Of a stretch of DNA of 64,000 bases, positions 55,023 to 62,459 are shown one piece after another (positions within the stretch are counted from its first letter, which is position 1; every line of letters starts with the position of its first letter). Under the pieces are notes generated by a model that was not told the DNA's origin, made no database searches, and saw nothing but the letters and a program-made list of their open reading frames with translations. This DNA comes from Corallococcus macrosporus DSM 14697 (GTDB lineage Bacteria; Myxococcota; Myxococcia; Myxococcales; Myxococcaceae): positions 8,156,001 to 8,220,000 of the forward strand of contig NZ_CP022203.1 of assembly GCF_002305895.1 (NCBI RefSeq), given 5' to 3'. Made by a program: the position numbers and the translations under genes.

Positions 55023-55185
55023 GGGTCACTCCTGTCCGCGCTCCGCCCTGCGAGAGCGGCAGCGCTCCCGCCGCCGTGATGCTCCGCACCGCTTCAGTGG
55101 GCATGGGCCGCCCCTCCAGTGCGCCACCTTCCCGGCGGGGCAGCGTCCCCGTCACCGTGAAGCTCCGCATCGCGTCAGTGGACAT
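55012..55185 (-). CDS. Small ORF in the cydA-cydB junction (duplicated junction)
   Basis: A possible 57-residue product between cydA and cydB, made of two copies of the gene junction. ATG at 55185 overlaps the cydA stop; GGGAGG and GTGAG precede it. The two halves (MSTDAMRSFTVTGTLPRR and MPTEAVRSITAAGALPLS) are diverged copies of each other and both resemble cydB's start MSIDAILGF. It ends THVH-stop like cydA's AHVH-stop. It has no membrane helix, unlike CydX. It may be translated only as a relay to keep cydB coupled. Confidence 0.4.
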   Translation of the reverse strand: MSTDAMRSFTVTGTLPRREGGALEGRPMPTEAVRSITAAGALPLSQGGARTGVTHVH

Positions 55186-55187
55186 GG
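55020..55187 (-). repeat. Tandem 81/82-bp duplication of the cydA-cydB junction
   Basis: Three copies of a CCCATG(T/C)CCA(C/T)TGA(C/A)GC-type junction with initiation codons at 55185, 55104 and 55022, spaced 81 and 82 bases. Each copy is preceded by a purine-rich ribosome site (GGGAGGTGAGG, GGAGGGG, AGGAGTGA). The extra base in the second unit shifts its frame so the small ORF ends at cydB's start. Confidence 0.75.
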
Positions 55188-56518
55188 GCCTCACCTCCCA
55201 GCAGACCGCTGTCGCGCGCCGGCAGCGTGCCCGCCACCTGCCGCACCAGCAGGAGCACCACCGTCACGCCGAGGAACACGTACACGGCGGTGAAGGTCCA
55301 AAAGGGCGCGGCCAGATGCGGCACCGGCGTCACCGCGTCCGCCGTGCGCATCACCCCGCGCAGAATCCACGGCTGCCTCCCCCACTCCGTGACGAGCCAG
55401 CCCGCCTCCATGGCCACCACACCCAGCGGGCCCGACAGCAGCCACGCCCACATCAGCTTCCGCCCATGGGGCCATGCCTTCTTCCGCCACCGCCACACCA
55501 GCGTCACCAGCGCCAGCAGCGCCATGGCGCTCCCGGTGCCCACCATGAGCTGGAAGGCCACGTGGACCTTCGCCACCGGCGGCCACTCGTCGCGAGGGAA
55601 GGCGTTGAGCCCCTTCACCTCCGCGTCCGGGTCCGCGAAGGCCAGAATCGACAGACCCTTGGGGATGTCCACCGCGTAGGGCACCTCGCCCGTCTCCACA
55701 TCGGGCAGCCCACCCAGCCGCAGCGGCGCGCCGCGCTCCGTCTCGAACTGGCCCTCCATCGCGGCCAGCTTCACCGGCTGCGCCTTCGCCACGTGCTTGG
55801 CGGACAAGTCCCCCACCACCGGCTGGAGCAGCGCGGTGACACACGCCAGCGGCAGCGCCACCGACAGCGCCTTGCGATGGAAGGCCGCGCCCGGATGGCG
55901 CAGCAGCACGAAGGCGTGGATGCCCGCCATGGCGAAGGCGCTCGCCTGGTAGCAGGAGAGCAGCACGTGCGCCGTCTGGTACTGCCAGCCCGGACTGAAC
56001 ATGGCCACCAGCGGCGCCACGTCCATGGGCCCGGACGCCGACGGCGTGAAGCCCGACGGGTGGTTCATGAACGTGTTCACCAGCGTGACGAAGAAGGCGC
56101 TCGCCGCGCCGCTTATCGCCACCATCACGCCGGAGAACAGGTGCAGCCCCGGCGACACCCGCTCCCGCCCGTACAGGTAGATGCCCAGGAAGATGGCCTC
56201 GGTGAAGAAGGCCACGCCCTCCAGGCTGAAGGGCAGCCCAATCACCTCGCCGTACTGCCCCATGAACTCCGGCCACAGCAGGCCCAGCTCGAAGGACAGC
56301 ACCGTCCCGCTCACCGCGCCCACCGCGAAGAGGATGGCCGTCCCCTTCGCCAGCTTCTGACTCAGCTTCTGGTAGTCCGCGTCACCGGTGCGCCGGTGCT
56401 TCCAGTCACTGAGCACCATGAGGACGGGGAGCGCCACCCCCGCCGCCGCGAAGACGATGTGGAACGCGAGCGACAAGCCCATTTGAGCCCGCGCATAGAG
56501 CAGGTCCGTCATGGGCAT
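55175..56518 (-). CDS. cydA: Cytochrome bd oxidase subunit I
   Basis: Subunit I with the hemes of cytochrome bd. 447 residues. The N-terminal His is in SLAFHIVFAAAG, and GQYGEVIGLPFSLEGVAFF contains the conserved Glu of the proton path. The heme ligand Met (in helix with VAFQLMVGTG) and the short Q loop (AMEGQFETERGA) mark the family. Nine membrane helices are visible. Start at 56518 (ATG 56512 is possible). A promoter lies just upstream at 56537-56565. The C-terminus GGEAHVH overlaps the small ORF start. Confidence 0.93.
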   Translation of the reverse strand: MPMTDLLYARAQMGLSLAFHIVFAAAGVALPVLMVLSDWKHRRTGDADYQKLSQKLAKGTAILFAVGAVSGTVLSFELGLLWPEFMGQYGEVIGLPFSLEGVAFFTEAIFLGIYLYGRERVSPGLHLFSGVMVAISGAASAFFVTLVNTFMNHPSGFTPSASGPMDVAPLVAMFSPGWQYQTAHVLLSCYQASAFAMAGIHAFVLLRHPGAAFHRKALSVALPLACVTALLQPVVGDLSAKHVAKAQPVKLAAMEGQFETERGAPLRLGGLPDVETGEVPYAVDIPKGLSILAFADPDAEVKGLNAFPRDEWPPVAKVHVAFQLMVGTGSAMALLALVTLVWRWRKKAWPHGRKLMWAWLLSGPLGVVAMEAGWLVTEWGRQPWILRGVMRTADAVTPVPHLAAPFWTFTAVYVFLGVTVVLLLVRQVAGTLPARDSGLLGGEAHVH

Positions 56519-56536
56519 CAGAATGGTTTATGTCTG

Positions 56537-56565
56537 ATTTTGTCGCAATTACGTGTTCTTATCAA
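56537..56565 (-). promoter_or_regulatory. Candidate cydAB promoter
   Basis: On the minus strand TTGATA (56565-56560), a 17-base spacer and CAAAAT (56542-56537), in the AT-rich gap of about 30 bases between the DUF3618-like gene and cydA and overlapping the former's end. TTGAT is also an FNR-like half site; a second half is not seen. Independent transcription of cydAB is likely. Confidence 0.45.
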
Positions 56566-57067
56566 TCCTCACAGAGGAAGGCGGCGCCTTTCGCGCGGGA
56601 ACCAGCGTCACCACCGCGTTTCGTGCGACAGCGGTGGCCAGCGCGCTGGCGAAGATGAGCACGAGCTTGCGTCCCAGCTCCGCGCCCAGCGGGCGCTGCT
56701 CCGCGGTGGAGGCCACGCGGTCCGGGTGTTCCCAGGCGCGCGCCAGGGCCTTGCGGCGCTTGCGGCGCAGAATCTCGTCCCGGTGGCGCGCGCGGTACAC
56801 GGCATACGCGACGCCCAGGCCCACCACCGTCAGCAGCGCGGCGCCAGCGGTCATCAGCTCGTTGCGGTGCTGCATGGCGTGGTAGCGCACGTCGAGCGCG
56901 CGCTCACGCCGCCGGTCCAGCTCCGCCAGCGTCAGCAGCAGCTCGTCGCGGATGCGGTCCGCGGTCTCCTCTACCTGTTTGCGGTCCCCCATGCCCCGGG
57001 TGATGCGGTGGTCCTCGTGCCGCTCGATTGCCGAGGGCACGCCTTCTTCGCGGCCGTTGCCGTTCAT
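56549..57067 (-). CDS. DUF3618-like membrane-associated protein
   Basis: A 172-residue protein with an N-terminal amphipathic helix (QVEETADRIRDELLLTLAEL) typical of DUF3618, a membrane helix (LMTAGAALLTVVGLGVAYAV), a basic stretch (ILRRKRRKALARAWEH) and a second hydrophobic helix near residues 130-155. Such proteins often follow holin-X proteins, as here, where the start overlaps the holin stop by four bases (ATGA). It may help manage the envelope; no activity is known. Confidence 0.75.
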   Translation of the reverse strand: MNGNGREEGVPSAIERHEDHRITRGMGDRKQVEETADRIRDELLLTLAELDRRRERALDVRYHAMQHRNELMTAGAALLTVVGLGVAYAVYRARHRDEILRRKRRKALARAWEHPDRVASTAEQRPLGAELGRKLVLIFASALATAVARNAVVTLVPARKAPPSSVRIDKNT

Positions 57068-57516
57068 TGCAGCGTCTCCCGCGTGAGGTGGTAGTCCGTC
57101 TTCAAGCGCTCCTGCGTGTGCGGCAGGGGCTTCTTGGGCACGCGCTTGCTGCCCAGGAAGAGCAGGCCGCCGGCGATGGCCAGCAGCACCACGCCCACCA
57201 CCAGCACCCCCACCGCCTGCCCCAGGGGCAGGGCCAGTCCCAACGCGACGAAGAGGACGGCCAGCGCGGTGAGCGCCAGCACCGCGCCCGCTCCCAGGAG
57301 GATGCCCGCGGTGCGCGCGGCCTTCAGCTCCTCACGCAGCTCCTTCTTGGCGTGCATCACCTCGGCGCGCACCAACAGGCGCGTCTCCGCCAGGGCGTGC
57401 CGGATGAGCTCCGCCGTGGAAAGCGTCTCCAGTTGACTTCGCTCCAGGCGTTCCGATTCGAGGTCCACGACGTGCGCCTCCTGCGATGACTTCGCGGACC
57501 ACACGTGCGCTCCCAT
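57064..57516 (-). CDS. Phage holin family (holin-X) protein
   Basis: A 150-residue membrane protein: soluble helix (STAELIRHALAETRLLVRAE, then VMHAKKELREELKAARTAG), followed by a two-helix hairpin (GILLGAGAVLALTALAVLFV and QAVGVLVVGVVLLAIAGGLL). This is the layout of the Actinobacterial-type Holin-X family, usually chromosomal and not phage-linked. Starts at ATG 57516. It overlaps the next gene by four bases. No lysin gene is near, so it is not a lysis cassette. Confidence 0.82.
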   Translation of the reverse strand: MGAHVWSAKSSQEAHVVDLESERLERSQLETLSTAELIRHALAETRLLVRAEVMHAKKELREELKAARTAGILLGAGAVLALTALAVLFVALGLALPLGQAVGVLVVGVVLLAIAGGLLFLGSKRVPKKPLPHTQERLKTDYHLTRETLQ

Positions 57517-57631
57517 GCCTGCCTGGCATCCTTGCGGCCCGCTCCTTCGCACAAGGTGGGCAGGACGCTCCCTCCAGTGAAGCCCCGGGGGAATGCACGC
57601 CTGCGGCTGCCCGCCTGCCCTGCCCTCGCGT

Positions 57632-58660
57632 TCAGCGGCGGCGGCGGTGCGCCAGGGCGGTGGCCAGCGTCTCGCGGACCTGGTGGGCGCGGAAGAGGCG
57701 GTCCGCCGTGTCCATCAGGTTCTCGGAGTACAACACCTGCTTGCGCAGCCGGGCGGGGATGGCGCGCGTGCCCAGGTGGGCGCCCAGCAGCGCGCCCGTC
57801 AGCGCGGCGGCCACGTCCGCCTCGCCGCCACAGCGCAGCGTGAGGGCCACCGCCTCCCGGAAGTCGTGCGGCACCTTGAGGATGGCGTACAGCGACGTCA
57901 GCAGCACCGGCACCACGTGCGGCGGCAGCCCGTCCACGCCCTTCAGCTCACTGGGGGGCACGCCCACCTTGCGGAGCTGCGACAGCGCGCGCGCGGTGTC
58001 CCACGTCAGCAGGCGCGGCAGGTGACGCACCTCCTCCGCCAGGCCCTTGTCGTGCACGGCCGCCGACAGCGCCAGCTCCTCGCAGAAGGCCGCGGGCGTC
58101 AGCGGCTCCTCTTCCATGCCCAGCGCCGCCGCCTGCGCGAAGGCCGCCGCGGCCGCCGCGCACACCGGGTCCTTGTGGGTGATGACGGTGAGCACCCCGG
58201 CGTCATGCGGCAGGCGCGCGCGGTGGCCGCTCTCCAGGAGGCCCACCACCAGCGCGCGGCTGAGCACCGAGTGGCACCGCGTGCCCAGCGACGCGCCCGC
58301 GCTCATCCACGGCACGCCACCCGCCAGCCGCTGCAGCGCGTCCGCCAGGCTCTTGGGCGGCTGGAGGATGATGCCCTCCTGCCACAGCCACGCCAGGTGC
58401 GCCGCCGCGCTGCGGCCCTCCACCTTGCCCTCGCGGATGACGCTCTCCGCCGCCGCGAGCAGCAGCTGCGTGTCGTCGCTGAACTGGCCCTTGGCGAACT
58501 TGCCGCGCGGGCGGGGCGCGAAGTCCTCGGCGAGGCCGGGCAGCCGCGCGAGGCTCGCCGGTGGAATGCCGCGCAGCGGGAAGCCGAGCGCATCACCGAT
58601 GGCGAGCCCCACGAACGCCGCATGGAACCTGTCCTGGCGCTCGGCGGGAGTCAGCGGCAT
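57632..58660 (-). CDS. ADP-ribosylglycohydrolase family protein
   Basis: A 342-residue enzyme of the DraG/ARH family, which removes ADP-ribose from proteins or hydrolyses related N-glycosides. Metal motifs: AFVGLAIGDALGFPLRG, FSDDTQLLLA (the TDDT position) and LRCGGEADVAAALTGALLGA, where the usual GGDTDT reads GGEAD. So one Asp-metal ligand is replaced by Glu. No ADP-ribosyltransferase lies nearby. Monocistronic. Confidence 0.87.
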   Translation of the reverse strand: MPLTPAERQDRFHAAFVGLAIGDALGFPLRGIPPASLARLPGLAEDFAPRPRGKFAKGQFSDDTQLLLAAAESVIREGKVEGRSAAAHLAWLWQEGIILQPPKSLADALQRLAGGVPWMSAGASLGTRCHSVLSRALVVGLLESGHRARLPHDAGVLTVITHKDPVCAAAAAAFAQAAALGMEEEPLTPAAFCEELALSAAVHDKGLAEEVRHLPRLLTWDTARALSQLRKVGVPPSELKGVDGLPPHVVPVLLTSLYAILKVPHDFREAVALTLRCGGEADVAAALTGALLGAHLGTRAIPARLRKQVLYSENLMDTADRLFRAHQVRETLATALAHRRRR

Positions 58661-59017
58661 GGGGTCGTGGAGATTAACCGAGGCTCAGGCCAGAACGGCC
58701 AGCGAGAAAGGAGAGAAACCCGTGAAACATCCGCGAGCCGGTGCGGGAAGAATCATGCCGGGGCTTGACGAGCGCGATACAGCCGTCCTCGAAACTCCGC
58801 TCGGATTCTTCACCGTCCACCCTCCATCCCTCGCGCCCCGTGGATCGCAGCGCGGGGTGGGGTGACTACCGCAACCAACACGCGCGCGGCAAGCCTCGGC
58901 GGGTGCACGCATTCGCGCACCTGTACACGTGTCCAACTCTCGAAGCTTCGCGCATGGCGCACGAGGGACGCGCAGGTGGCACCAGCGCGCGGGTGTCAGC
59001 ACACGCGCGCCGTCACT
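58661..59017. other. Intergenic region, little structure
   Basis: A 357-base gap between the end of the NO-operon's last gene and the ADP-ribosylglycohydrolase gene. A spaced inverted repeat GAAGAATC/GATTCTTC near 58750 and 58810 is the only structure seen and is too loose to name. No supported gene. Confidence 0.4.
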
Positions 59018-59278
59018 TCATGCGTCATCACGGCCCAGGTTGACGACGGCCTGCAACCGCGCCATCACCGCTTGCGCGCCCTGGTGGAGCCGCGTGCCAT
59101 CCCAGAGCGCGGGCGTGGTGTGCCCACCCAGCCGGCGCCAGTCCGCTTCAGCCTCGTCGAAGGCCACGTTGCGGAAGCGCACGCGGTCCTCCAACGCGAA
59201 GTCGACGATGTAGCACCGGACCTGCGCGGAAGGTGCATCCACGATGCGATGAAACAGCTCCAGCGTGCCGGACATCAT
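59018..59278 (-). CDS. Small glutaredoxin-fold-like protein without CxxC
   Basis: An 86-residue protein. MMSGTLELFHRIVDAPSAQV, RVRFRNVAFDEAEADWRRLG and GGHTTPALWDGTRLHQGAQA follow the beta-alpha-beta layout of glutaredoxins, including a cis-Pro-like TTP. However, the active-site CxxC is missing, with DAPSAQVRC in its place, leaving a single Cys. The start overlaps the regulator's stop (ATGATG). Being last in the NO-stress operon suggests a stress role. Confidence 0.6.
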   Translation of the reverse strand: MMSGTLELFHRIVDAPSAQVRCYIVDFALEDRVRFRNVAFDEAEADWRRLGGHTTPALWDGTRLHQGAQAVMARLQAVVNLGRDDA

Positions 59279-59721
59279 GGCGCCGGCGCGGAGAGGAAGT
59301 AGTCCGACAGGTTCGGACGCGAGCGCTTGAGCAGGTCCGCCAGCGTGTACCGGTCCAGCACCGCGAGGAACGCCTCACGCGCCTCGTCCAGCACGCCCTT
59401 GAGCCCACAGGCGGGAGCGATGGGGCACGCGTTGCGCTCCCGGTCGAAGCACTCCACCAGGTGGAAGTCCGGCTCCGCGGCGCGCAGCACGCTGCCCACC
59501 TGGATGTCCGCGGGCGGGCGCGCCAGCACCACGCCGCCGGAGCGGCCCGCTCGTGCATCCACCACCCCCTGCCCCGCCAGCGTCTGCACCACGCGCACCA
59601 GGTGGTGCTTGGAGATGCCGTAGGCATCCGCCATCTCCTGGGTGGAGACCGGGCGCCCGGTGCGTGTGGCCAGGTAGAGCAGCACCCGCAGCGAGTAGTC
59701 GGCATGGAGGGTGAGATGCAC
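59275..59721 (-). CDS. nsrR: Rrf2-family regulator, NsrR-like (Fe-S)
   Basis: A 148-residue Rrf2 regulator. The winged helix is clear (TQEMADAYGISKHHLVRVVQ). Three Cys, at residues 91, 99 and 105 in ECFDRERNACPIAPACGLKG, match the C-x5-7-C-x5-C cluster of NsrR, which senses nitric oxide through an Fe-S cluster. The start is GTG at 59721, one base after the reductase stop; the longer frame overlaps that gene. A near-consensus NsrR box precedes the operon. IscR is the main alternative, but its Cys spacing differs. Confidence 0.85.
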   Translation of the reverse strand: MHLTLHADYSLRVLLYLATRTGRPVSTQEMADAYGISKHHLVRVVQTLAGQGVVDARAGRSGGVVLARPPADIQVGSVLRAAEPDFHLVECFDRERNACPIAPACGLKGVLDEAREAFLAVLDRYTLADLLKRSRPNLSDYFLSAPAP

Positions 59722-59722
59722 G

Positions 59723-60721
59723 TCAGCGGGCTCCGGCGTCGGTGGTGCGCTGCGCCAGGGGGGCGCTCGGCAGGAAGGCATCCACGTGGAGGTCCTTCAG
59801 CGAGAGCCCGGCGAGGAACAGCTTCTTCCGGAGGGATAGCACCAACGGCCCGTCTCCGCAGAGCCACGCGCGCCAGCCCACGGGCCTGGGGCACTCCGCG
59901 CGAATGAGCACATCGAGCGCGCCCTCCGCCACATCCCGGCTGCCGCCCTCCAGCACGCCCGGCCGATAGCGAAGCTGAGGATGGCGCTCCGCCAGGGAGC
60001 GAAGGGCGTCGGTGAGGTAGAGCCCCTCGGGCGTCCGCGCGCCGTGGAAGAGCCAGATGGGCCCGGTGTGGCCCGCCTCCAGCGCGTCCCTGATGATGCC
60101 ATACAGTGGCGCCAGGCCGGTGCCCGTCCCCGCCAGCAGCAGGGGCTGCTCGGGCCGGCCGGGGACGTAGAAGCAGCTTCCCGCCGGCCCCTGGACCTGG
60201 AGCCTGTCTCCCGGCCGGGCGTCACGCGCCAGCCAGCCGCTCATCGCCCCTTCCGGATGGAGTCGCACATGCAGCTCCAGTGCGTCCTCGTGAGGCAGGC
60301 TGGCCAGCGAGTAGCTGCGCGTCAGCCCGTCCTCCCGCACCAGGGAGATGTATTGCCCCGCGCGGTACGCCACGGGGCGGTCCGTCACCAGCCGCACGCG
60401 AAGGACGCTGGCGGACAACGCGTCCAGCGACTGGATGCGCGCGGGGACGCGCAGGGCCTCCGCGTCGGTGACCTCCAGCGCCGCGCCCTCCGGGAGCCGG
60501 CAGGCACAGGCGAGGAAGTACCCCTGCGCCCGGAGCGTGTCCTTCAACCCCGCCTGCGCGGCCTCCGGAACCGTCCCCGCCACGGCCCGCATCAGGCAGG
60601 ACTGGCAGGCCCCCGCGCGGCACGCATGCGGAACGGACACGCCCTGGCGCAGCAGCGCGTCCAACACGCTCTCTCCGAACGACAGCGGATACCAATCCGA
60701 CGCGTGCTTCACCTTGGCCAT
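59723..60721 (-). CDS. 2Fe-2S ferredoxin-FAD/NAD(P)H reductase
   Basis: A 332-residue fusion. The ferredoxin domain (about 1-95) has CRAGACQSCLMRAVAG with a fourth Cys near residue 73. The FAD-binding (RSYSLASLP) and NAD-binding (LLLAGTGTGLAPL, AWLCGDGPLVL) domains complete an electron-transfer chain from NAD(P)H. Such reductases feed oxygenases or globins; here it lies directly downstream of the truncated globin gene and upstream of the NsrR-like gene. It should reduce the globin for NO dioxygenation, replacing the single-chain flavohemoglobin. GGGAG lies before the ATG at 60721. Confidence 0.88.
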   Translation of the reverse strand: MAKVKHASDWYPLSFGESVLDALLRQGVSVPHACRAGACQSCLMRAVAGTVPEAAQAGLKDTLRAQGYFLACACRLPEGAALEVTDAEALRVPARIQSLDALSASVLRVRLVTDRPVAYRAGQYISLVREDGLTRSYSLASLPHEDALELHVRLHPEGAMSGWLARDARPGDRLQVQGPAGSCFYVPGRPEQPLLLAGTGTGLAPLYGIIRDALEAGHTGPIWLFHGARTPEGLYLTDALRSLAERHPQLRYRPGVLEGGSRDVAEGALDVLIRAECPRPVGWRAWLCGDGPLVLSLRKKLFLAGLSLKDLHVDAFLPSAPLAQRTTDAGAR

Positions 60722-60736
60722 GGCGAGCTCCCGGGT

Positions 60737-61117
60737 TCAGCGGTTGAGGACGTCCGCGCGAGCGCTCTCCGCGATGGCCAGCACCTTCGCCACCAGCGGC
60801 GCGGGCACACCCAATTCCTCCAGCGTCCCCTTCAGGTGGCCCGCCACCGCGTCGAAGTGCGAGTCATCCAGCCCGCGCCGCACCAGGTGCGCGTGGCCGG
60901 CGCGCATGTCCCTGCCGGAGTAGTGGACCGGCCCCCCCGTCACCATCGTCAGGAACGCCTTCTGCTTCGCCGCCTGGCGCTCCATGTCCACGTCCTCGAA
61001 GAAGTGGCTGATGTGCTCGTCCGACAGCACCCTCCGGTAGAAGACCTCCACCGCCGCCGCCATCGCCGGCTCGCCGCCCAACTGCTCGAAGACACTCTTC
61101 TCCGCCGCGTTGCTCAT
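60737..61117 (-). CDS. Truncated hemoglobin (group I)
   Basis: A 126-residue 2-on-2 globin. B10 Tyr lies in VEVFYRRVLSDEHISHFFED and the proximal His in RDMRAGHAHLVRRG. TrHbN enzymes oxidise nitric oxide to nitrate. The ATG at 61117 has AGGAG eight bases upstream. It is the first gene of the operon, 33 bases downstream of the NsrR box, so NO should induce it. Confidence 0.92.
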   Translation of the reverse strand: MSNAAEKSVFEQLGGEPAMAAAVEVFYRRVLSDEHISHFFEDVDMERQAAKQKAFLTMVTGGPVHYSGRDMRAGHAHLVRRGLDDSHFDAVAGHLKGTLEELGVPAPLVAKVLAIAESARADVLNR

Positions 61118-61427
61118 GGTGCTCGCTCCTCTCGCCCGGCATGGGCCTTAAGATGCATTCTAAATGCACTTTAAAGCCCGCGCCGTCAAACACAACGTCA
61201 CCAGCAGTGAAGCTACTGGATGCAACGCCATGGCCTGACGCCTGTCTCGTCAGCTCCGAGGTGGGGATGGGAGGTGAGAGGAGAAACCCGCCCTGGAGGC
61301 GCAGCCCTGGGGGCGCCGTCACGGGGACTGAAGCGGACACCGGCTCCACGGGAGGGGAGCCCGGGGGTCACGCCAGCCGCCCGGAGCGCGAGGCGCCCCT
61401 GGGCGGTGAAACGTGCTCGCGCGGGGA
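61118..61427. other. Intergenic region between the NO operon and atpC
   Basis: A 310-base gap. It contains the NsrR box (61150-61172) and a TTGACG element at 61189-61184 on the minus strand that could be the operon's -35. The half nearer atpC shows nothing I can name. Confidence 0.5.
61150..61172 (-). promoter_or_regulatory. NsrR box
   Basis: AAGATGCATTC and, on the other strand, AAAGTGCATTTA form an inverted repeat around a central base, very close to the known NsrR site AAGATGCATTTAAAATGCAT-type. It sits 33 bases before the globin start. With an NsrR-like gene in the operon, this points to NO-relieved autorepression. Confidence 0.75.
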
Positions 61428-61838
61428 CTACGCGCGCGCGGTGTTGGCGGCGCCGATGCGCGCGGCCTCACGGCGCACCGTGGCCTGCTCCAGCTCGAAG
61501 CGCGCGTCCTCGGAGGACAGGCCCTTCAGGCGCTCCTGCGCCTCGGTCATGCGGCGGCGGGCGCCTTCCACGTCGATGCCCGTGACGGGCTCGGCCGCGT
61601 CGGCGAGCACCAGCACCTTGTCGTTGCCCACTTCGACGAAGCCACCCGCGACGAAGTAGGACTCGCGCCGGCCGCCCTCAATCAGGGTCAACGCGCCCGG
61701 CTCCATCAGCGACAGGAACGGGGTGTGCCCCGGGCGCACGCCGAACAGGCCCCGGCCGCCAGGAACAATCGCCTCGTCGGCCTGCACCGACAGGATGCGC
61801 TTCTCGGGGGTGACAATCTCCACAGTCAGCTTGGCCAT
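61428..61838 (-). CDS. atpC: ATP synthase epsilon subunit
   Basis: F1 epsilon chain, 136 residues. MAKLTVEIVTPEKRILSVQA and VRPGHTPFLSLMEPGALTL are typical, and the C-terminal helices (ARRRMTEAQERLKGLSSEDA) are complete. The ATG at 61838 has GAGGAG upstream. An unrelated secreted-protein gene separates it from atpD, so the usual atpDC overlap is broken. Confidence 0.93.
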   Translation of the reverse strand: MAKLTVEIVTPEKRILSVQADEAIVPGGRGLFGVRPGHTPFLSLMEPGALTLIEGGRRESYFVAGGFVEVGNDKVLVLADAAEPVTGIDVEGARRRMTEAQERLKGLSSEDARFELEQATVRREAARIGAANTARA

Positions 61839-61859
61839 GAGGCTCCTCGCACAACCCAA

Positions 61860-62423
61860 TCAGAACGTGAGCTTGCGGGTGGTTCCACCCACTGGCTCCA
61901 ACTCCACCACCCCGGCGTCCGTCAGCCGGGGCCCCTTGCCCGGGATGCCGAGCGTGCCCTCCAGCCACTTGAAGTGGTGGGTGAGCTGGCGCACCTCGGA
62001 GAGCTGCCGCGTGTTGAGCCATTCGGTCAGCCGCTTCTCCTGAAGCCGCTGGCCATCCCGCCCGTACTGCGCCGCCACCACCACGCGCGCCCAGGCCGGA
62101 GGCCCCTTGGGCTTCTTCGCCTTCGACTTCTTCTTCGGCCGCGGCGCCGGCTTGCCCTTCTCCACCAGTGGCCACACCACCCAGACGCGCTCGCCGTCGT
62201 TGGAGACGAAGTAGAAGTCGTCCACCGTGCCCAGGCACTGCGCCAGCGACCACACCGGGCCGCTCTCCTGCGTCACCTCCAGCCGGCACTGGTCCTGCCC
62301 CGCCTCCACCATGCGGACGCTGTAGAGCCCGTTGGCGCTCACCCGAGCCCGTCCCCGGCGCTCCTCCGCAAGGGCGGAGGAGGACAGGCACATCAGGACC
62401 AGGGCGAGCGCGGCACGGCGCAT
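61860..62423 (-). CDS. Secreted hypothetical protein between atpD and atpC
   Basis: A 187-residue exported protein (signal LALVLMCLSSSALA). The mature part has WSLAQCLGTVDDFYFVSNDG, a beta-rich look, and a Lys/Pro-rich stretch (KGKPAPRPKKKSKAKKPKG). Two Cys could form a disulfide. I do not recognise the family. It lies on the same strand as the atp genes, 36 bases from atpD's stop and 21 bases from atpC's start, so it is probably co-transcribed. Confidence 0.75.
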   Translation of the reverse strand: MRRAALALVLMCLSSSALAEERRGRARVSANGLYSVRMVEAGQDQCRLEVTQESGPVWSLAQCLGTVDDFYFVSNDGERVWVVWPLVEKGKPAPRPKKKSKAKKPKGPPAWARVVVAAQYGRDGQRLQEKRLTEWLNTRQLSEVRQLTHHFKWLEGTLGIPGKGPRLTDAGVVELEPVGGTTRKLTF

Positions 62424-62459
62424 GGTGACCTCGGCGAGAGAAGGAGCGTCCAGCCTACC

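Noticed and set aside
55012-55185. Small ORF as a CydX subunit
   Set aside because: No membrane helix and no CydX-like sequence; it is made of junction repeats.
55076-57094. 672-residue plus-strand frame opposite cydA, the DUF3618-like gene and their neighbours
   Set aside because: His/Arg/Gln-rich; cydA on the minus strand is unmistakable.
57064-57516. Holin gene as a sign of prophage
   Set aside because: Holin-X proteins are usually chromosomal; there are no phage structural, integrase or lysin genes nearby.
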